DNA of 64,000 nt from Archilochus colubris. Taxonomy: Eukaryota; Chordata; Aves; Apodiformes; Trochilidae. The notes under the pieces were generated by a model, which saw nothing but the letters and a program-made list of their open reading frames with translations, was not told the origin of the DNA and did no database searches. The first letter of the stretch is position 1; each line of letters begins with the position of its first letter. Position numbers and translations under genes: made by a program. Below are positions 1 through 13,200 of this stretch, in pieces. Location: the NCBI GenBank assembly GCA_023079485.1, contig CM041090.1, forward strand, positions 496,001-560,000. Reading direction: 5' to 3'.

Positions 1-3000
1 CCTGTTCAGGACAATGGAACCATTCCCTGAGTACACGAGACCCTTTCTTCTGTAGCATTTGACCACACATACAGGTTCTGAATTTTAGTAGCTGTACTCA
101 CGTAGGCCACACATAGAATGTTTCCTTTTACCCTTTACCATTTTGCTGAGCAGACAGAAGAGGCCCCTAGAACTGATCAGCTGGGGTGCCTCAAGAACTT
201 GTCTCCAGTAAGTACACTACCTGCATGACTGTACACCAGTACATGAGAGCCTGAGGTCTGTGGCAGGCATGGGAGATGTAATACCCAAATCCTCCTTCCC
301 TCTCAGTGCTGTCTTCTGTGGAGGGGAACAAAACCACCCTCCAGACTTTGCTTCACAATTTGCATGGATTAGTGGTGCCAGGGTTCTCCATACTGCACCT
401 TCTGCCAATACAAAATTCCTTTGCTCTCCCTCCCACCCTCTTCCCATCTAAAACTGCACTTAATTTAATTATAATTATTGAAAAAAAATGAGAGGGTGTA
501 TGTCTGGAATCCACTAAGGAGATTAAGCGTGGGTTGTCTGTTACTGACAATGGAAATGCAGTGCTTAGAGGTTTCAAGAGACTATCAGAGAGCACCACTG
601 GAGCAGCTGCTAGAGGATGGGCTGTTCTGCATTACAGTTCTTACAGCTGATGACTGGCTGGTCCTTCATCTATATGGCTTGGGCAGAACGATCACTTTTC
701 CAGCAGTCACTTTGAGGATAAAGGAATTAGCTTGCTCCAACAGCATGGAGTTTGCAGTGAGGCATGGAGAAGGCAGCAAATCTGTGACCATACTAATCTG
801 ACTGGAGAGCACACTTTAGTTTGACATGCATTGTTTAAAAATCAATGTGTGAAACTGAAGACATTAGCATTAGGTACCAGAGAATGAGCAGAGCCATTTA
901 GATGCTAAAATTACTTGCAAGCAGAGACTGCTCTTTAGCTAATACACCCTAAGGACTTTTTTTTCAGTTCGTATCAGTGTGCATTCTGCCTAATCTCAGA
1001 TACAGTTATAAGAATCTGGTTTTGAAGATTTTAGTCTGGGGACAATTACTTTATTAGCAATTTTATATCTCCATCCAGAGCCCTCATTTCCCTTGCTAGA
1101 GCTATTGCCTGAGCCTATAAACCAGATGACCTCTCCATCTGCATCTATACTCGTTCATAGAAAATTTCTTGAACCATTTGATTTTCTCACCAGACATATC
1201 TGATTATTTTCACAAGAATGCTGCTTTATTTTGAACTGTATTCAGCATGCTACATTTGAACACTGAACCTAAGCCAAAGCCAAAAATTGCAGCACAATTG
1301 CCTCTAGATTTTGTAACATTTCTCTTTCTTCTTCTCCAGAACCTCAGTCAGCACATTGGCAGTGTACAAAAGGACACAGTTTAGGGTTCTTATGATGTAT
1401 GCACACATGTGAATGTAGTTCTCAAGCTGTCATACGTCTTAATAAAGAATTCCTTACAGACAATAATAGGAAGACAAAACCAAAGCATTATTCTTTGGAA
1501 AATTATCAGAAACTACAGAACAGCACATGATGTGCTAAAAACATTTCATTTAGGGGAGAACTGATTTCTGTTGCAGGTTACTTACCACCTTCTACTATTT
1601 CCCTGCACAAGGAGATAGACAGGGGAAAGAGGGTGGACTGAGAGCCAGAATGTGGATGTAAGAGTTCTCACTAGAGGACTCATTCAGGATAGCAGGACTA
1701 GAAAGGTTAATGATGGAAAATGAAGTTTACACTTATATAGCAGCCTTCATTCAAAGACTTCCCAAATACTTCATAAATTTCAACTGAGGCACAAAAGGCA
1801 CCCAGAAATCTCATTTTACCACTTGAGAGGAGCCACATCTGGGATACAGTAAAGCAGTTTACTGACTGCATGCAGTCAGGATTGTGCATATTTACAAGCA
1901 GAAACAAGACGAAAAAATGACATCCATTGGAAGCCATGAGGATAATTTATGAGTGCAGGATGTCTTTATTGGTATGGTTCTGCTAAACAGATGAGACAAG
2001 CACAGGCTGTGCCCCATGCAGCTGACAACATGCAAAGGCTGCTGCAGCAAAGCAAGACTTCCCATCAGCTACAGCCAGGCCTGTCTCAGGTGCCAGGAAA
2101 TAAAGACTTCCTAATGTTCTTGCATGTCCTGTGGTTGGGTTTGGTTTGTTTGTGTGTTCATTTCCTCCTCTCCTTGCTGTTGGGAGCATTTTGTCCCTTG
2201 CCATTACCAGAACTGCATGTAGCCTTTCACACAGCAAAACACCTCCTCTATGAAGGGGCAACTGAAAGCAGTTCTTGTACTACTTGTCTACTTAGGATAT
2301 GCTGAAGACTGCTTCATAAGAGCTTCTGCTACTTTTGACTGTTACTCAAATGCCACCTGAAGCTCTCACTTCTGGTGTTTAATCCTTTCTGACAGATTTC
2401 AGGCTAAGGCGAGCTTCCTGGTTTTTTAATATCATTATGGCCAGAACTCACGTGTGCCAGGGGAAGGACCTGGAAGGTTTTAGGTTGGAATTATTCACTG
2501 ATGATTAAAAAACTGCCCTCATTTAGTCCTTGACTCAGCAAACCTGTCTTTTTCAGAGAATGTGCTGAAAGTCAAGCTCCTCTAAGAAGAGCACGATTGT
2601 GATACAAGTTTGTTATACGCTGCCAGATTTGTGTGGGCTGAAAAAAGATGGGTGAATAGCCAGAGGGAAAAGAATATGTGCTGGCTACCATCTCCTGGTG
2701 CTTCAGCACAGCTCCACAACCCTCAACCAATAAAGTAATACCCTCTGTTCTACCAAGGCTCCAACCACACTGACAAAGGACAGCTAAGACAGGCACATCA
2801 TCAGGGACACATATATCAGACATAGCTCTAAAACCAATCAGAAATGTCTTAAACTACACTTCATTTACAACAGATTAATATTTTCTGCTCTCACTCTGAC
2901 ACACAATGACAAAACTACTTGCTACTATCAATAGGACAGAGCTTTAGCAATAATACATAGAAAAGGGGAAAGAAGCCCTGGCATCCAGCCCAGATGTGAT

Positions 3001-5689
3001 TCATGTGCAAGCAAGCCTGGTTGCACAAAGATCACCCCCTGCCTCCCAAGGAGATTCAGGTTGTGTAGCTTCACCAAGCATTTCCATCCCATCTAGCATG
3101 CAAGTTTAATAATATCACTGTGGTGTCAGCACCAGTAGTGGGTATGCTGGATGCCTGCTTCAGTCCTCTGAAACCATCAGGCTGCAGGATTCACTGTGCA
3201 GAATCCATCTGTTAATCTTCAAGGTATTTCCAATTGGAGACCATCCTTTTAGGCTGATTTGAAAGAGCTCTGCTGAGTTCAGGAGACTGGGAAGTATTCA
3301 CCTCCCAGGCTGACCACTGCAGTGCTGCAGCTTTAAGTCTGGCTGCAAAGCATTTGATTGTCACAGGGTCCATAATGCCTGCCCTGTAGGACCCAACCTC
3401 ATCTAGGAGGGTAAAGCATTTTCTGAGGCTCATCTAAGCCACTTCAGATGCTCAGAAGAAGCTTATATCCTCTGTGTCAACAGAAAAAAATGGGCCAAGC
3501 TCACACCATTAATCCCATTTTCCAAGGTTCCTTCAGCCCCAGAACAAGACTCTTCATTCCCCCAAATATTTTTATCTCTCTGGAAACTTCTGCAAATCCA
3601 CAACTTCCAAATTAGCTTCTAAAACCACAAGCACACAATATCTGACTTAGGCCTCTCTCTTCACCTGCTGAAATGTGTTACCTCCCTGTTTATGAAGATT
3701 GTTAAAGTAGGACAGTTCCCACAGGAGAGGCTGAGGGAACTCCCTGCTCCAGAACATATCTGTGGTTGATATTCAGGGGAATTTTTGCTGAAATGTAGGA
3801 GGAAAGGTAAATAAATCTGCAGTCCAACTTCCTCTCCCACACCCCAGGGATCTTTTCTCTATCCAAGAAGTTCTCAGTGACTTGAGGATGAGTGTGTCTC
3901 TCCAGTTAGTTCTATCTGAACCCACAATACACCAAGCAGACATTTTATTAAAACTATCAGATTCCTGCTTGTGATGGCTTGGTTTACTCTGAAAAACCTG
4001 GTTCAGCTCTAATAATTAGTTCAAATTTTATCCAATTACCCAGATGGCATCTCTGATACAATCCTTTGAATCAAGAAATGCTGAACAATAAGAAAATAGA
4101 TCCTTTAATATCTAAAGGAATAAAGGGATGAAAAGGATCAGTGAGTACAAAAGGAAGCTGGATAATGAGGTACCAATCTGTTTTCCTGAAAGGTTTTTAA
4201 TCCCTGAAATCTGAATGACCTAAAGAGCCTTCTGAAGAGTTATCACATGTGGATGTGAACCATGCACCCTGACTTCAGAGTTGGTTATAGTCTTTTTAAA
4301 TAGATTTCTCTGACTATAAGAAAGTCCTGATAATTTAGGAAGCAGCTAGGGATGTTTAACTGTGCTTCACCATCCCTCAATCATGTGGCCAAATTCTGCT
4401 TTCATTGACTCTTGGGGAATTCCAACCAGAACAATCATATGTTTCTGAGCCAGGTGTTTCCCAGGGGCTCCTGCAGATTCTTTGACCGTATTCTCAGGGA
4501 TACAAACAGGTCCTAACACAGACTCAACCTCTCAGCCTTCCCTCTCCCTCTTTTTTTTTTTTTTTTAAACAAAACAAAACAAACAAAAAAACATACCAAA
4601 AAATAACAGAAAAAAAAATGCAGAAAGATGGGTAGTTTCAGAGCAGATGCAAGACAGATAAATAAATAACTCCAGACTGGAGAGGGTTTTGACCTTTTCT
4701 GGTACTTAAGATAAATTACACATACAAATCAGAAAGAAATCATCCCTCTTTCAAGAAGAGGTAGTAAAGACATGATGAAAGAATAAAACCTTCTACATTG
4801 CTGTCCCCAGGTGAAGTCCCAACATCAGTAATTTCTCGGACGAATCAAATCAGTGCCTCAAAAAAATTTCCTAATTATGATGGGCATCAACTTCATCTCC
4901 TATTAAAAAAGCCCATACAACCCACTAACTCTATTTCTATTGTACCACTGGTAAGCTTATGGGGAATAAAAGGGACTGCCTTTGGTGATTATGTGTCCTA
5001 CAGCAAGGGGCTAAACTGTTTGCTTAAATAGGGATCGTTTTATTTGCCTGGCAGAAATCACACTGATAAGGGGAGGAGTGGTTTCCTTGAGTCATTTGCT
5101 TATTTTCCCGTTCTGGTGTTGATTCAGAGGTGGTTTTCTCTCTTCCTGTGAGAGATTTGCCTTTTCCTGAGGCGTGCTGTAGCAACTGTCATCACTCCTG
5201 TAAGAACACAGCCCCATAGTTTATCTTGTACAAGAAACTTCAGAAGCATGGAAAACTGCTGCTGGGCAATCAGGTGAGTCACCTGCTGCTTGTGAATGGG
5301 CTAAGCAGCAAAAGCTTGCTGAGTTTTAAGCTGCAGTGACATGGTGTGATCCTTAGACTCAGCTCTGAGGAAAGGAGTGTCTCTTCTTCTGGAGAAGAAC
5401 TTGGAAGCAGAAAACATTCATCCTCCCCTCTGGTCCTCTGGTTACTGCTATCTTCTTTAAGGAAGCTCCTCCAAAGGCACTGTTTGCTCACCACACACCT
5501 ACACATAGCAGGGCTCATATTCCTACATGCCCCTCTTTGAACATCTGGCAGTCAACCTTGCACCTTTGCATGAGTCTGGGGGTACAACCTGTGCCAAGTT
5601 TGCATTTGCCTTGCCTGGTATCTGCCTTCCACAAGCCCAAATTGTGCTGTAGAGCAATCATGAGCTGGGGTCTCACACTGACCTTACAG
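1..5689. other. DESI2-like intron 4 or 3' side, no gene seen
   Basis: AT-rich non-coding DNA with scattered short chance ORFs. I looked on the minus strand for the final DESI2 exon (CGKEIPRW, then the CLPKEWLTP block) and did not find it. No repeat family is recognised apart from the T/A-rich tract at 4551. Confidence 0.6.
4551..4616. repeat. Poly(T) followed by A-rich low complexity
   Basis: Sixteen T residues are followed directly by AAAC/AAAAC-type repeats. This may be an old retrotransposon tail junction, but no body is recognisable on either side. Confidence 0.85.
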
Positions 5690-6015
5690 CAGCCTCCCAA
5701 TGTTTGAAAGGGGCCTACAAGAAAACAGGGGTAGGGCTTTTTACATGGATGTGTAGTGAGAGAACAAGGGGAAATAGTTTAAACCTTGAATAGGGGAAAT
5801 TTAAGCTAGACATGAGGAACAAATTCTTTAATTTGAGACTGGTGAGACACTGGAACAGCTTGCCCAGAGAAGTTGTGGCTGCCCCATCCCTGGAAGTGCT
5901 CAAGACCAGGCTGGATGGGGCCTTGAGCAACCTGGGCTGGTGGGAGCTCTCCCTACCCATGCAGGAACTGGATGATCTTTAAGGTCACTTCCAACCCAAA
6001 CCATTCTATGATTGA
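5690..6015 (+). mobile_element. CR1 LINE 3' fragment
   Basis: This 5'-truncated CR1 copy begins near CAGCCTCCCAATGTTTGAAAG and runs through the conserved block around CACTGGAACAGCTTGCCCAG, then GATCTTTAAGGTCACTTCCA and the tail CCATTCTATGATTG. This is the usual end of CR1 ORF2 and its short 3' UTR in birds. No intact frame remains. Confidence 0.9.
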
Positions 6016-8032
6016 AAAGAGTCCTCTTTTCATGGGATGGTGTTGCAGGAATCAGGGTGGCTGAGGCAACCCTAAATAGATTGTTACTGCTTAGATCAAG
6101 CTTCTCTCAGCTTCCCATGCTGACACAGCTGGGGAGTATAAAGGGAGACAACCAAGGAGTATTAAGTGGTGTCTGCACCAGCAATCTTAAACTGAAGCTG
6201 GGCACATGCACAGGGAGTGCATCTTATTTCTCAAGACCTAGGAAATTCTGCCCTGCTTTACTTCAGAACTTACCTCAGAACTAATTGAGATGCTGTGTGG
6301 CATTTACTAGGCTTGGACTTATGCCCTCTAGTAGTTCCTTGCTTCTTAAATAACACAGAATCCCCCAGTGAAGAATTTCTCAGGAAAAACTTCAGGAAGA
6401 GACTCGGGATCACATTGTAGCATGTTCACTGCATTGCTTACTGAGAAAGCTGCCATGAAACAGCTTTGGAGAAGATGAAGTCCCAACTGCTGCAGCTAGA
6501 ACAGGCATCCTCTGCTTTCTTTTCACAGAAGCTGCTTTGTAAGTAAACCCAGCCATGTCTCCTTCATCCAGTAGCTGCTCATTAGAAGTCCATAGGCAAT
6601 CAGCAAAGAGTGGAGAGATCTAAGTCTTGAGCAGATGTGAATATGCTCAGCACAGCTGCAGCAGGGAGCAAGAAAAGCTCTGAGCTCAGTGCCACTGAGG
6701 GAGTAACAAAGCGCTCTGCAGGTTACACGAGTAGGTGGGCAGGAAGCTCAGAAGAGATGTGTGGCATTGTGAGGAAGGCAGCATGCAATCAGGCTGGAAC
6801 AGCACTGCAAAGTGAGTTTTTCCAGGGTTAGATAGCAGACCAAAGGCTTGCACAGTGATTGAGTTTATCTGTGGTGGACTTGCTGCTGTTCAGGAGTTTT
6901 TCAAGATGCATGATCAAATAGCAGATTCATGAACATAGATCTGAACATGCGTTAGCAGTCAGCCTGCATTGCCTGCTTAGACCACCAATTTTATGACTGT
7001 TAATATTCACAGTTACCAGTTATTATGGTGGGACCTGAGGCAGCACTATTAAATAGGAATGTGACAGAAAAATCATCCATAAGCAGATGTAAGAAGGAGA
7101 CAAGGAGAAGGAAAAATAAAGCCTGACTCCTATGGCTTCAGCTGTACTTCTGAGGATGGGGAACCTGACTTACAGGTCCTGCCAATTGGAAACACAGACT
7201 GTCCCCCAGTGTGTTCCTGAGAAAGCTGATAACTGGGAGGGAGACCCAGCCTTCTATCTTCTTTCTGATTCCTTCTGCAGATTGTGACCTCAGCCAGCAG
7301 GACACATGGCTGCATCTGCCTTCAGTCCCTGTGGCCAGATGGCATCCTCCCAGCCCATGGCACAGCCACTGGGGCAACATCTGTAGGGGAATTAATTGAG
7401 GAGCCTGCAGCCAGAGGAGGAAACTAAGGAGGGCAAAGACAGCTCTCTAGCACATGGCCACACTGCCAAATATAGGGCCAGACAGGTCTGGGTAAATACC
7501 CATTAACTCCCACATCACCACAGAGCTATGAAGCTCTAGCTCTGGTTTTGCATGCTAATACAGAACAATACAAGCCATAAACCCAAATTAACCTTGGCAG
7601 GTAAGACAGCTGTCAGCAAAAGATTTGAGAGCCCTTGCTGAAGGAAGAGAAAACCTCAGCATGCAAGGATGAATACTTAGGTATTACCCAGGAGCCTCAG
7701 AAGAACCATCCCCTGAACTTCCACAGCTGATTATGCCCACGAGCAGAACGTTCTAAAGGGTTTTAGGAAGCAGAGCTGGTCATTTCCTATAGCCTCCACC
7801 CCACTCCTCTGTGTGGTGAAAGGGCATTGCAGTACTGATACCATCACCTTTCAAAGAGACCAAGAACTGATCCTCACTGAAAATTCTTGGCTGCTGTTTG
7901 TGTGGCTGGAGTTAAACAGTGAACAGTCTTATTCTGTTCAACAAAATTTCTACCTCTTTTCTTTTAAACTTCTTCTCACTTTTTCCAGTTTCCTGTCTCT
8001 CATAACATGTTGTCAATGAATAAAGAGATGCT

Positions 8033-8050
8033 AATTATTATTATTATTAC
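8033..8050. repeat. (ATT)n microsatellite
   Basis: Short run of ATT units in DESI2-like intron 4 or its 3' flank. Confidence 0.9.
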
Positions 8051-10045
8051 TGCTGCTTCACAGACAAAGAGTTTGAAGGAAAGTGCAAAAAAACACTGAA
8101 CAGATTCATCTCAGAATTGGTTTTAGGGAGAAATATTAGTTCTGGTTTCTGTCCTCTATGATGACACACACCTATAGAGCCTTGAGAGCCCCTCATGTAG
8201 TTAGCACGTCCCACACCCTCTAATGCTGCACCTTAGAGCTCTGCATGGTAGGGCCTGGAGCTTCCTAGTGTGGCAGGTTTTGTTTTGTTTCATTTTATTG
8301 GGAAATCAAGCAAGAAAAAAAATAATCAAACAATAAAATAAACAAATACTAAGTCTTTAAAGTTAAGCAAGCATTGTGATGTTGGGAAAAGAGTAGAGCT
8401 TTTCATTGCTTTCAGCTGAAGCAGTGTCTGTCCCAACAGATTTCAGTCAGTCTTTGCTCCAAGAGCTCCAAAGTATCCCAAGATGAGGTATGCTGCTTCT
8501 CACCCAGCTCCAAAACACAATGAGTGCCAAATTGCTGGGTTTGCCAGAGAAGATGGAGAGGGGTATATAACAGCAGAGGCAAGGAAGAATGGCTTTGAGC
8601 TTATGGCCTGGACAGCAGACTGATATTTTACATGTCAAAGTATGTAATAAGCAATGACCTTATTTCACTACTGCACATGAATGTTGTTTGGGTTTTTTTT
8701 AGCTTTTCCTATTAATCACACAGCTTTCTCCTGGGTTTCCTTCATAATTTTTAGCGTGTCCATCTTTTGCTGTAGTAATTTCTTTACTTACTTAAGTAAG
8801 TTCTTTACTTAACTCCAAACCAGTAGTGTGGCTAACACTGATTTGATCCCTGCATTGCTTGAAATTTCATTCTCTGTTTCTATGAATACAATTCCTTTTT
8901 GTTTATTTTTATTTTATAACATTTACAGGAAGTGCTCAGTCATTTTCTCTCTCTATAATTAGCAAAGATGAAGCCAACAGAGGCCTGGTTATCCTAAAAG
9001 ACTAAGTAGGTTCCCTAGAAATTAATTGCTGGTTCACAGATTCCCTAGAGATTTTCTTACAAAATCATTCAGTATTTTTTTCTGCAGAATCTCACCCCAA
9101 TGAAGTTCCCTGTCTGAGGAATGCATGGACATTTGTGGCCAAAGAGGTAACTGGAACAGGACTCTTGCCCCTTTGTGATGAAGATGAGATATGTGTAAAA
9201 AATGAGGATGGGAACTCCAGAAAGAGAAATGAAAGTTCCACTGTTACAGCAGTTGTACACTATTGTGAAGAACAGATAAATGGTTTTTATGGAAGGTCAC
9301 TTACATTTTGTCCTTTTCATGTCTTTTTCTGGCACTGAGTCAAGATCCTGAATTCAGATTTACACACATACTGAATACTCACACCTTAATTGAAACACAC
9401 CTTAAAGATCTCCGCCAGGGAGTGAGAGAGAAGACAGCTTCTCCACAGATTATTAAAATCTTCAGGAACTGAAAATCCCAAATCAGCAGATACTCAAGAT
9501 AAATTTGTGCTTCAGTTCTCTTTGAAGAGAAATAACAGCTCTGTTCTAACTTGCAGTGCTTTTGTGAACAAGAAAATGAGTAAGCAAAGAAAGATGTCTA
9601 TGAGATAATCAATACTTTTTCAGATGGCTTTAGAATGGTGCACATTAGATAAGGAAAAGGGACAGCCACTTTCTGAATATTACAAATACTTCTTTACAGA
9701 ACACTGATTCCTGTTCCCTTGCTGGTCACAGAGAGTTATTTGTACTTCTTAATAAAATGATGCACATTTGCATGCTAGACAGCTCTGTCCTTCCAGTTCC
9801 TGCTCTGCATCTATTCAGTGTACCAAAATGCAGGCAACTCCTAATTTCCCAAACAATTTAGACCAAACATGTGCTAAACCTACTGCATCTCCACCTCCTG
9901 ATTCCCACCTCCTTTCAACAGCAGCATGCTTCCAAAAATAGTAAGGCCAGATACAGGAGATGTGGCTATGGGCTCTGGCCTGGCAGGCCAGGCTGACCCC
10001 AGTTCCCTTTCTGTGAGCACTGCTATGGATCTGAAGCAGCAAAAA

Positions 10046-10068
10046 ACACACACACACACACACACACA
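10046..10068. repeat. (CA)n microsatellite beside the exon 4 donor
   Basis: About 11 CA units on the plus strand, hence (UG)n in the DESI2-like pre-mRNA, begin about 20 nt downstream of the exon 4 splice donor. Confidence 0.97.
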
Positions 10069-10086
10069 AAAGGTGATTGTGCCCAC

Positions 10087-10228
10087 CTCAGCCAGAGCAG
10101 CAGAGAAGTGATTGCAGTTCTTGTGCATCAGGTGGTAGGCATTGCCTTTGTACTCCTTGCCAAGCTCTTCCATAATCTTATCCACGTCCTCTTCTGTGAA
10201 GTCTGTAGTGCCCAAGGCAATGGATTCT
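10087..10228 (-). CDS. DESI2-like exon 4 (catalytic Cys)
   Basis: A 142 nt exon after acceptor AACTAG encodes (K)[36 protein letters not shown] and [11 protein letters not shown]. Cys in KNCNHFS is the PPPDE nucleophile. It ends in phase 0 at GAG before the donor GTGGGC, which is weak against GTRAGT. A (TG)n tract begins about 20 nt into the intron. If the donor is not used, the frame stays open through the repeat to a stop near 9880. Confidence 0.94.
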
Positions 10229-13200
10229 CTAGTTAAAAAGAAAAAACACAACAGGAAACATGGAAAGATAAAGTGGAGAGAATGATACATACCCAGGGAA
10301 AAGGAAATTATCAGGCATTAGCGAGAAGGACAGGATTAACACATGGACATGCATGTCTGGGGCTATCAGAGCCTCTTGTGAACTAAATGTCACAGTAACA
10401 TCCCCAGCTTATCCACAAAGCAGGTGACAGAAGAGGCAACAGCCCAGAAAGCATCCTGTGCCCACCACAAGTCTCAGCTCTGGGGATCTGTTCCCACTCT
10501 GCCTGTTGCCCCACAGCAGAAACTTCCTGTAGAACAGAGGAGTGATTTTCTCATGGTGGAAAAGGTTTCTTGTGGGGTGGGGACTGGAAAGGAGCAGACT
10601 GACAACTTTGTGCAGAATCCTATTGCTTCTCCCAACTTTCACTCAGCAGCACTCATGCTCCTAAAGGTCTCCAGTGACCCAGAGTGTAAATTGACAGTCT
10701 GGGAAGGTCAAGTCTGAATTCACTGAACAGCACATAAATGCAGCATCCTCTCAGACCCCTCTAGTAACTTCTGGTACTCTCTGTAGTACCCATAAATAGG
10801 TGACACTGAGAAAAAGACTGTGTTTTAGTTTTTCCCCTGGGCAGTGGCTGTGTAGAACACACAGTCTCTCCTGTTCTTGCTGACAGGTGAAACTGGGAGC
10901 ACAGAAAGAAATAAAATGAGAAAGGGAAACTGCTCCCATTTGTAGCTGTGCTTTCAGGCCCTGCCAAACACAGTTCAACGCTGGCCCTTGCTGGGGTACA
11001 CACTCCCAAATCCCTGCAGGGCTGCTTCCCAACCAGAATGATGCAAAGGATGCAATGAGGGCACTTAGAGGAGAGAGAAAGAGGGACCCAGAGGAAAGGA
11101 CTTCCCTGCTCCCCCTCCACTGGTGGCAGCCAGAAGGGAGAGGGGAAGAGGCAGAAAAGGGCTCTTACTTGAATTTAAAGGTCTCGCCAAGCTCTACCGC
11201 ACTGCCAGGTGTGATCTCGAAAATCCCACTGAAAGGGTAGGGATGCCCTCCGTAGGCAAACTCTGACGAGGAAAGAAACAGACTGTGAGTAATTAAATGA
11301 ACACAATGTCAGGAAAAAGTCTATGGCAGCTGTCAGCATGGCTCAGCATCAGCACCAGAGGCTGGGCTATTGCCAGCATTGGATTCAGCCAGACTCTGAA
11401 AGCCATTTTCTCTGTGCAGTTACCTCTCAGCCTGAGGATGCCTTCACAGCCTCCCTCCAGGCTGACACTGCTGCCATCCCACAGTGCCAGTAAACCTCTC
11501 CAAGTCTGCCTCAGAGCCTGTCCAAGTGGATTCCTCTCAGTGCAAAATTTTGTATGGAGGCATCTAGAAATGCTGCATTGGTGGTGGCACCAAGCTGGAA
11601 GAAGTCTTTCCTATAGTAGGGGGAAATCAGCTTTTTCCAGGGGAGTTTACAGGCAGTACCCAGGAATTCTTTGCAGAAAGCAAAGCTGATGATAGGCTGG
11701 TGCCTTAGCACGTGGATCAAGCCAGGAGATCTCTCCATATGATACAGCCCATCCTGCATGGCCTGTGGAACACACCTGTGGACCTCACAGTGTCATGCAC
11801 ATCACCTTTCGTGGTCTGTGAAACCTTCTGTGTACCCCAGAAGGTTCATCTACTGTGTGGCACTGGCTAAAAATATCATGAGTGAGTTATCCCAAGTCAT
11901 TCCCATTTAGTGATGAAGAAGGACACTGAAAATCTGTGATGCTGGTGTGTCCTTCACTGCACTACAGATGTTTTACCACATCCCTTGACTGCTCCATGTG
12001 CAACCGTTGCTCTAATCAGACCATTTCACCAGTATAACAAGATGTTTTCTTTTTTTGGTAGCTCCAATGTTTCAAAAGAACTATTCTGAAGTGTTGGAAA
12101 TACAGATTCGAGCATTCCTAGACCATAGATATTCGTAAAGAATTACTGTAAAGCATATTTACTCTGGCAGGGAATCAGTACAAATATGCATATGCACGTC
12201 TCTGATCCATCTCTCTCCCCTTTCCTTCATTTTCTCCCTTCTCTCTCCACTTCCTTCACTGCAGAATGGCTTTTTACCAGTGTTTGGTCCCTCCTATCAG
12301 CCACACACTCGCACAACCTGTAGAGGCTACTGTTACATGATGAAATTATGAAGTGCTACCTGCTTCATGGCAGAACTGCATCAGCTTCTGCTGGACTCTA
12401 AAATGAGAACTGACTGCGGTTTTCAATCCTCAAAACACTCCTTGCAAAAATCTTTAAGTTTGGGGTGTGTTTCCACGTCAGACCAGCCACAGAGCTGTCC
12501 CCACGTTCTGCAGGTAGTGAAAGGGAAATAGTTCATACCTCTGCCGTAGATCTCGATGCCTGAGTGGAAGACACCAATCCCCAAGGTGGAAGTGTATTCA
12601 TTTATCCAGTACTAGAGTAAGAGAAAAGCCACATTTGGAAGCATTAGTCGAAAAGAAGCACACGATGTTGGTCTAGGATATATCCTGTCTCTCCCATCCT
12701 GGGGACAACTTCTCTTGAGGACAAGGGTGATTTTGAAGTTATCTTGAGATAACAAATTGAGATTCCTTACAGACCAACAGAAGTGGGCACAGTGTTTATG
12801 CAGGTAATTGGGATTAGTCCCCCCCCCAAAAAATACTCATCTAGTCCTTTCCATGAAAGGCATATTCCTGTATTCCCTGGTATAACTAGCCCTGAACTTG
12901 CAAAAATCCAGTTGCTACGGGATGTGTATTTATCTGTATTCTCACTTAGATAGCTGATACTGATCCAGTTTTACCAATTCACTTGTGTTACCTGATCTTC
13001 AACATCCTGAGTTAAGGCTGTTTTCCTGCACACCATTTTACATCACCCACTTTTTATTAAGCTGCTTTTAGGCAATGAGGCACTGGAGAAAGGGATCCAT
13101 TCCTCCCATAGGTTAGGGGAGCACCATTTAGGAGTTATCTATATGGCACTGCTTTACAGGAAAACTAGTAGCTCTGAGCATACTCGTCAGCATTTTGTTT

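Larger units (their letters stand above)
6016..10086. other. DESI2-like intron 4, no supported gene
   Basis: Non-coding DNA. It contains an (ATT)n tract, the (CA)n tract, and one exon-like open frame on the plus strand (9088-9338) that is discussed as a finding. The terminal DESI2-like exon was not found here either. Confidence 0.6.

Noticed and set aside
3212..3433. 73-codon minus-strand frame as the DESI2-like last exon
   Set aside because: No match to the conserved PRW, CLPKEW or TPAAL blocks of DESI2.
9440..9480. Minus-strand IICGE-like sequence as the start of DESI2 exon 5
   Set aside because: Only the first few residues resemble ILCGKE; the rest does not match and no proper acceptor precedes it.
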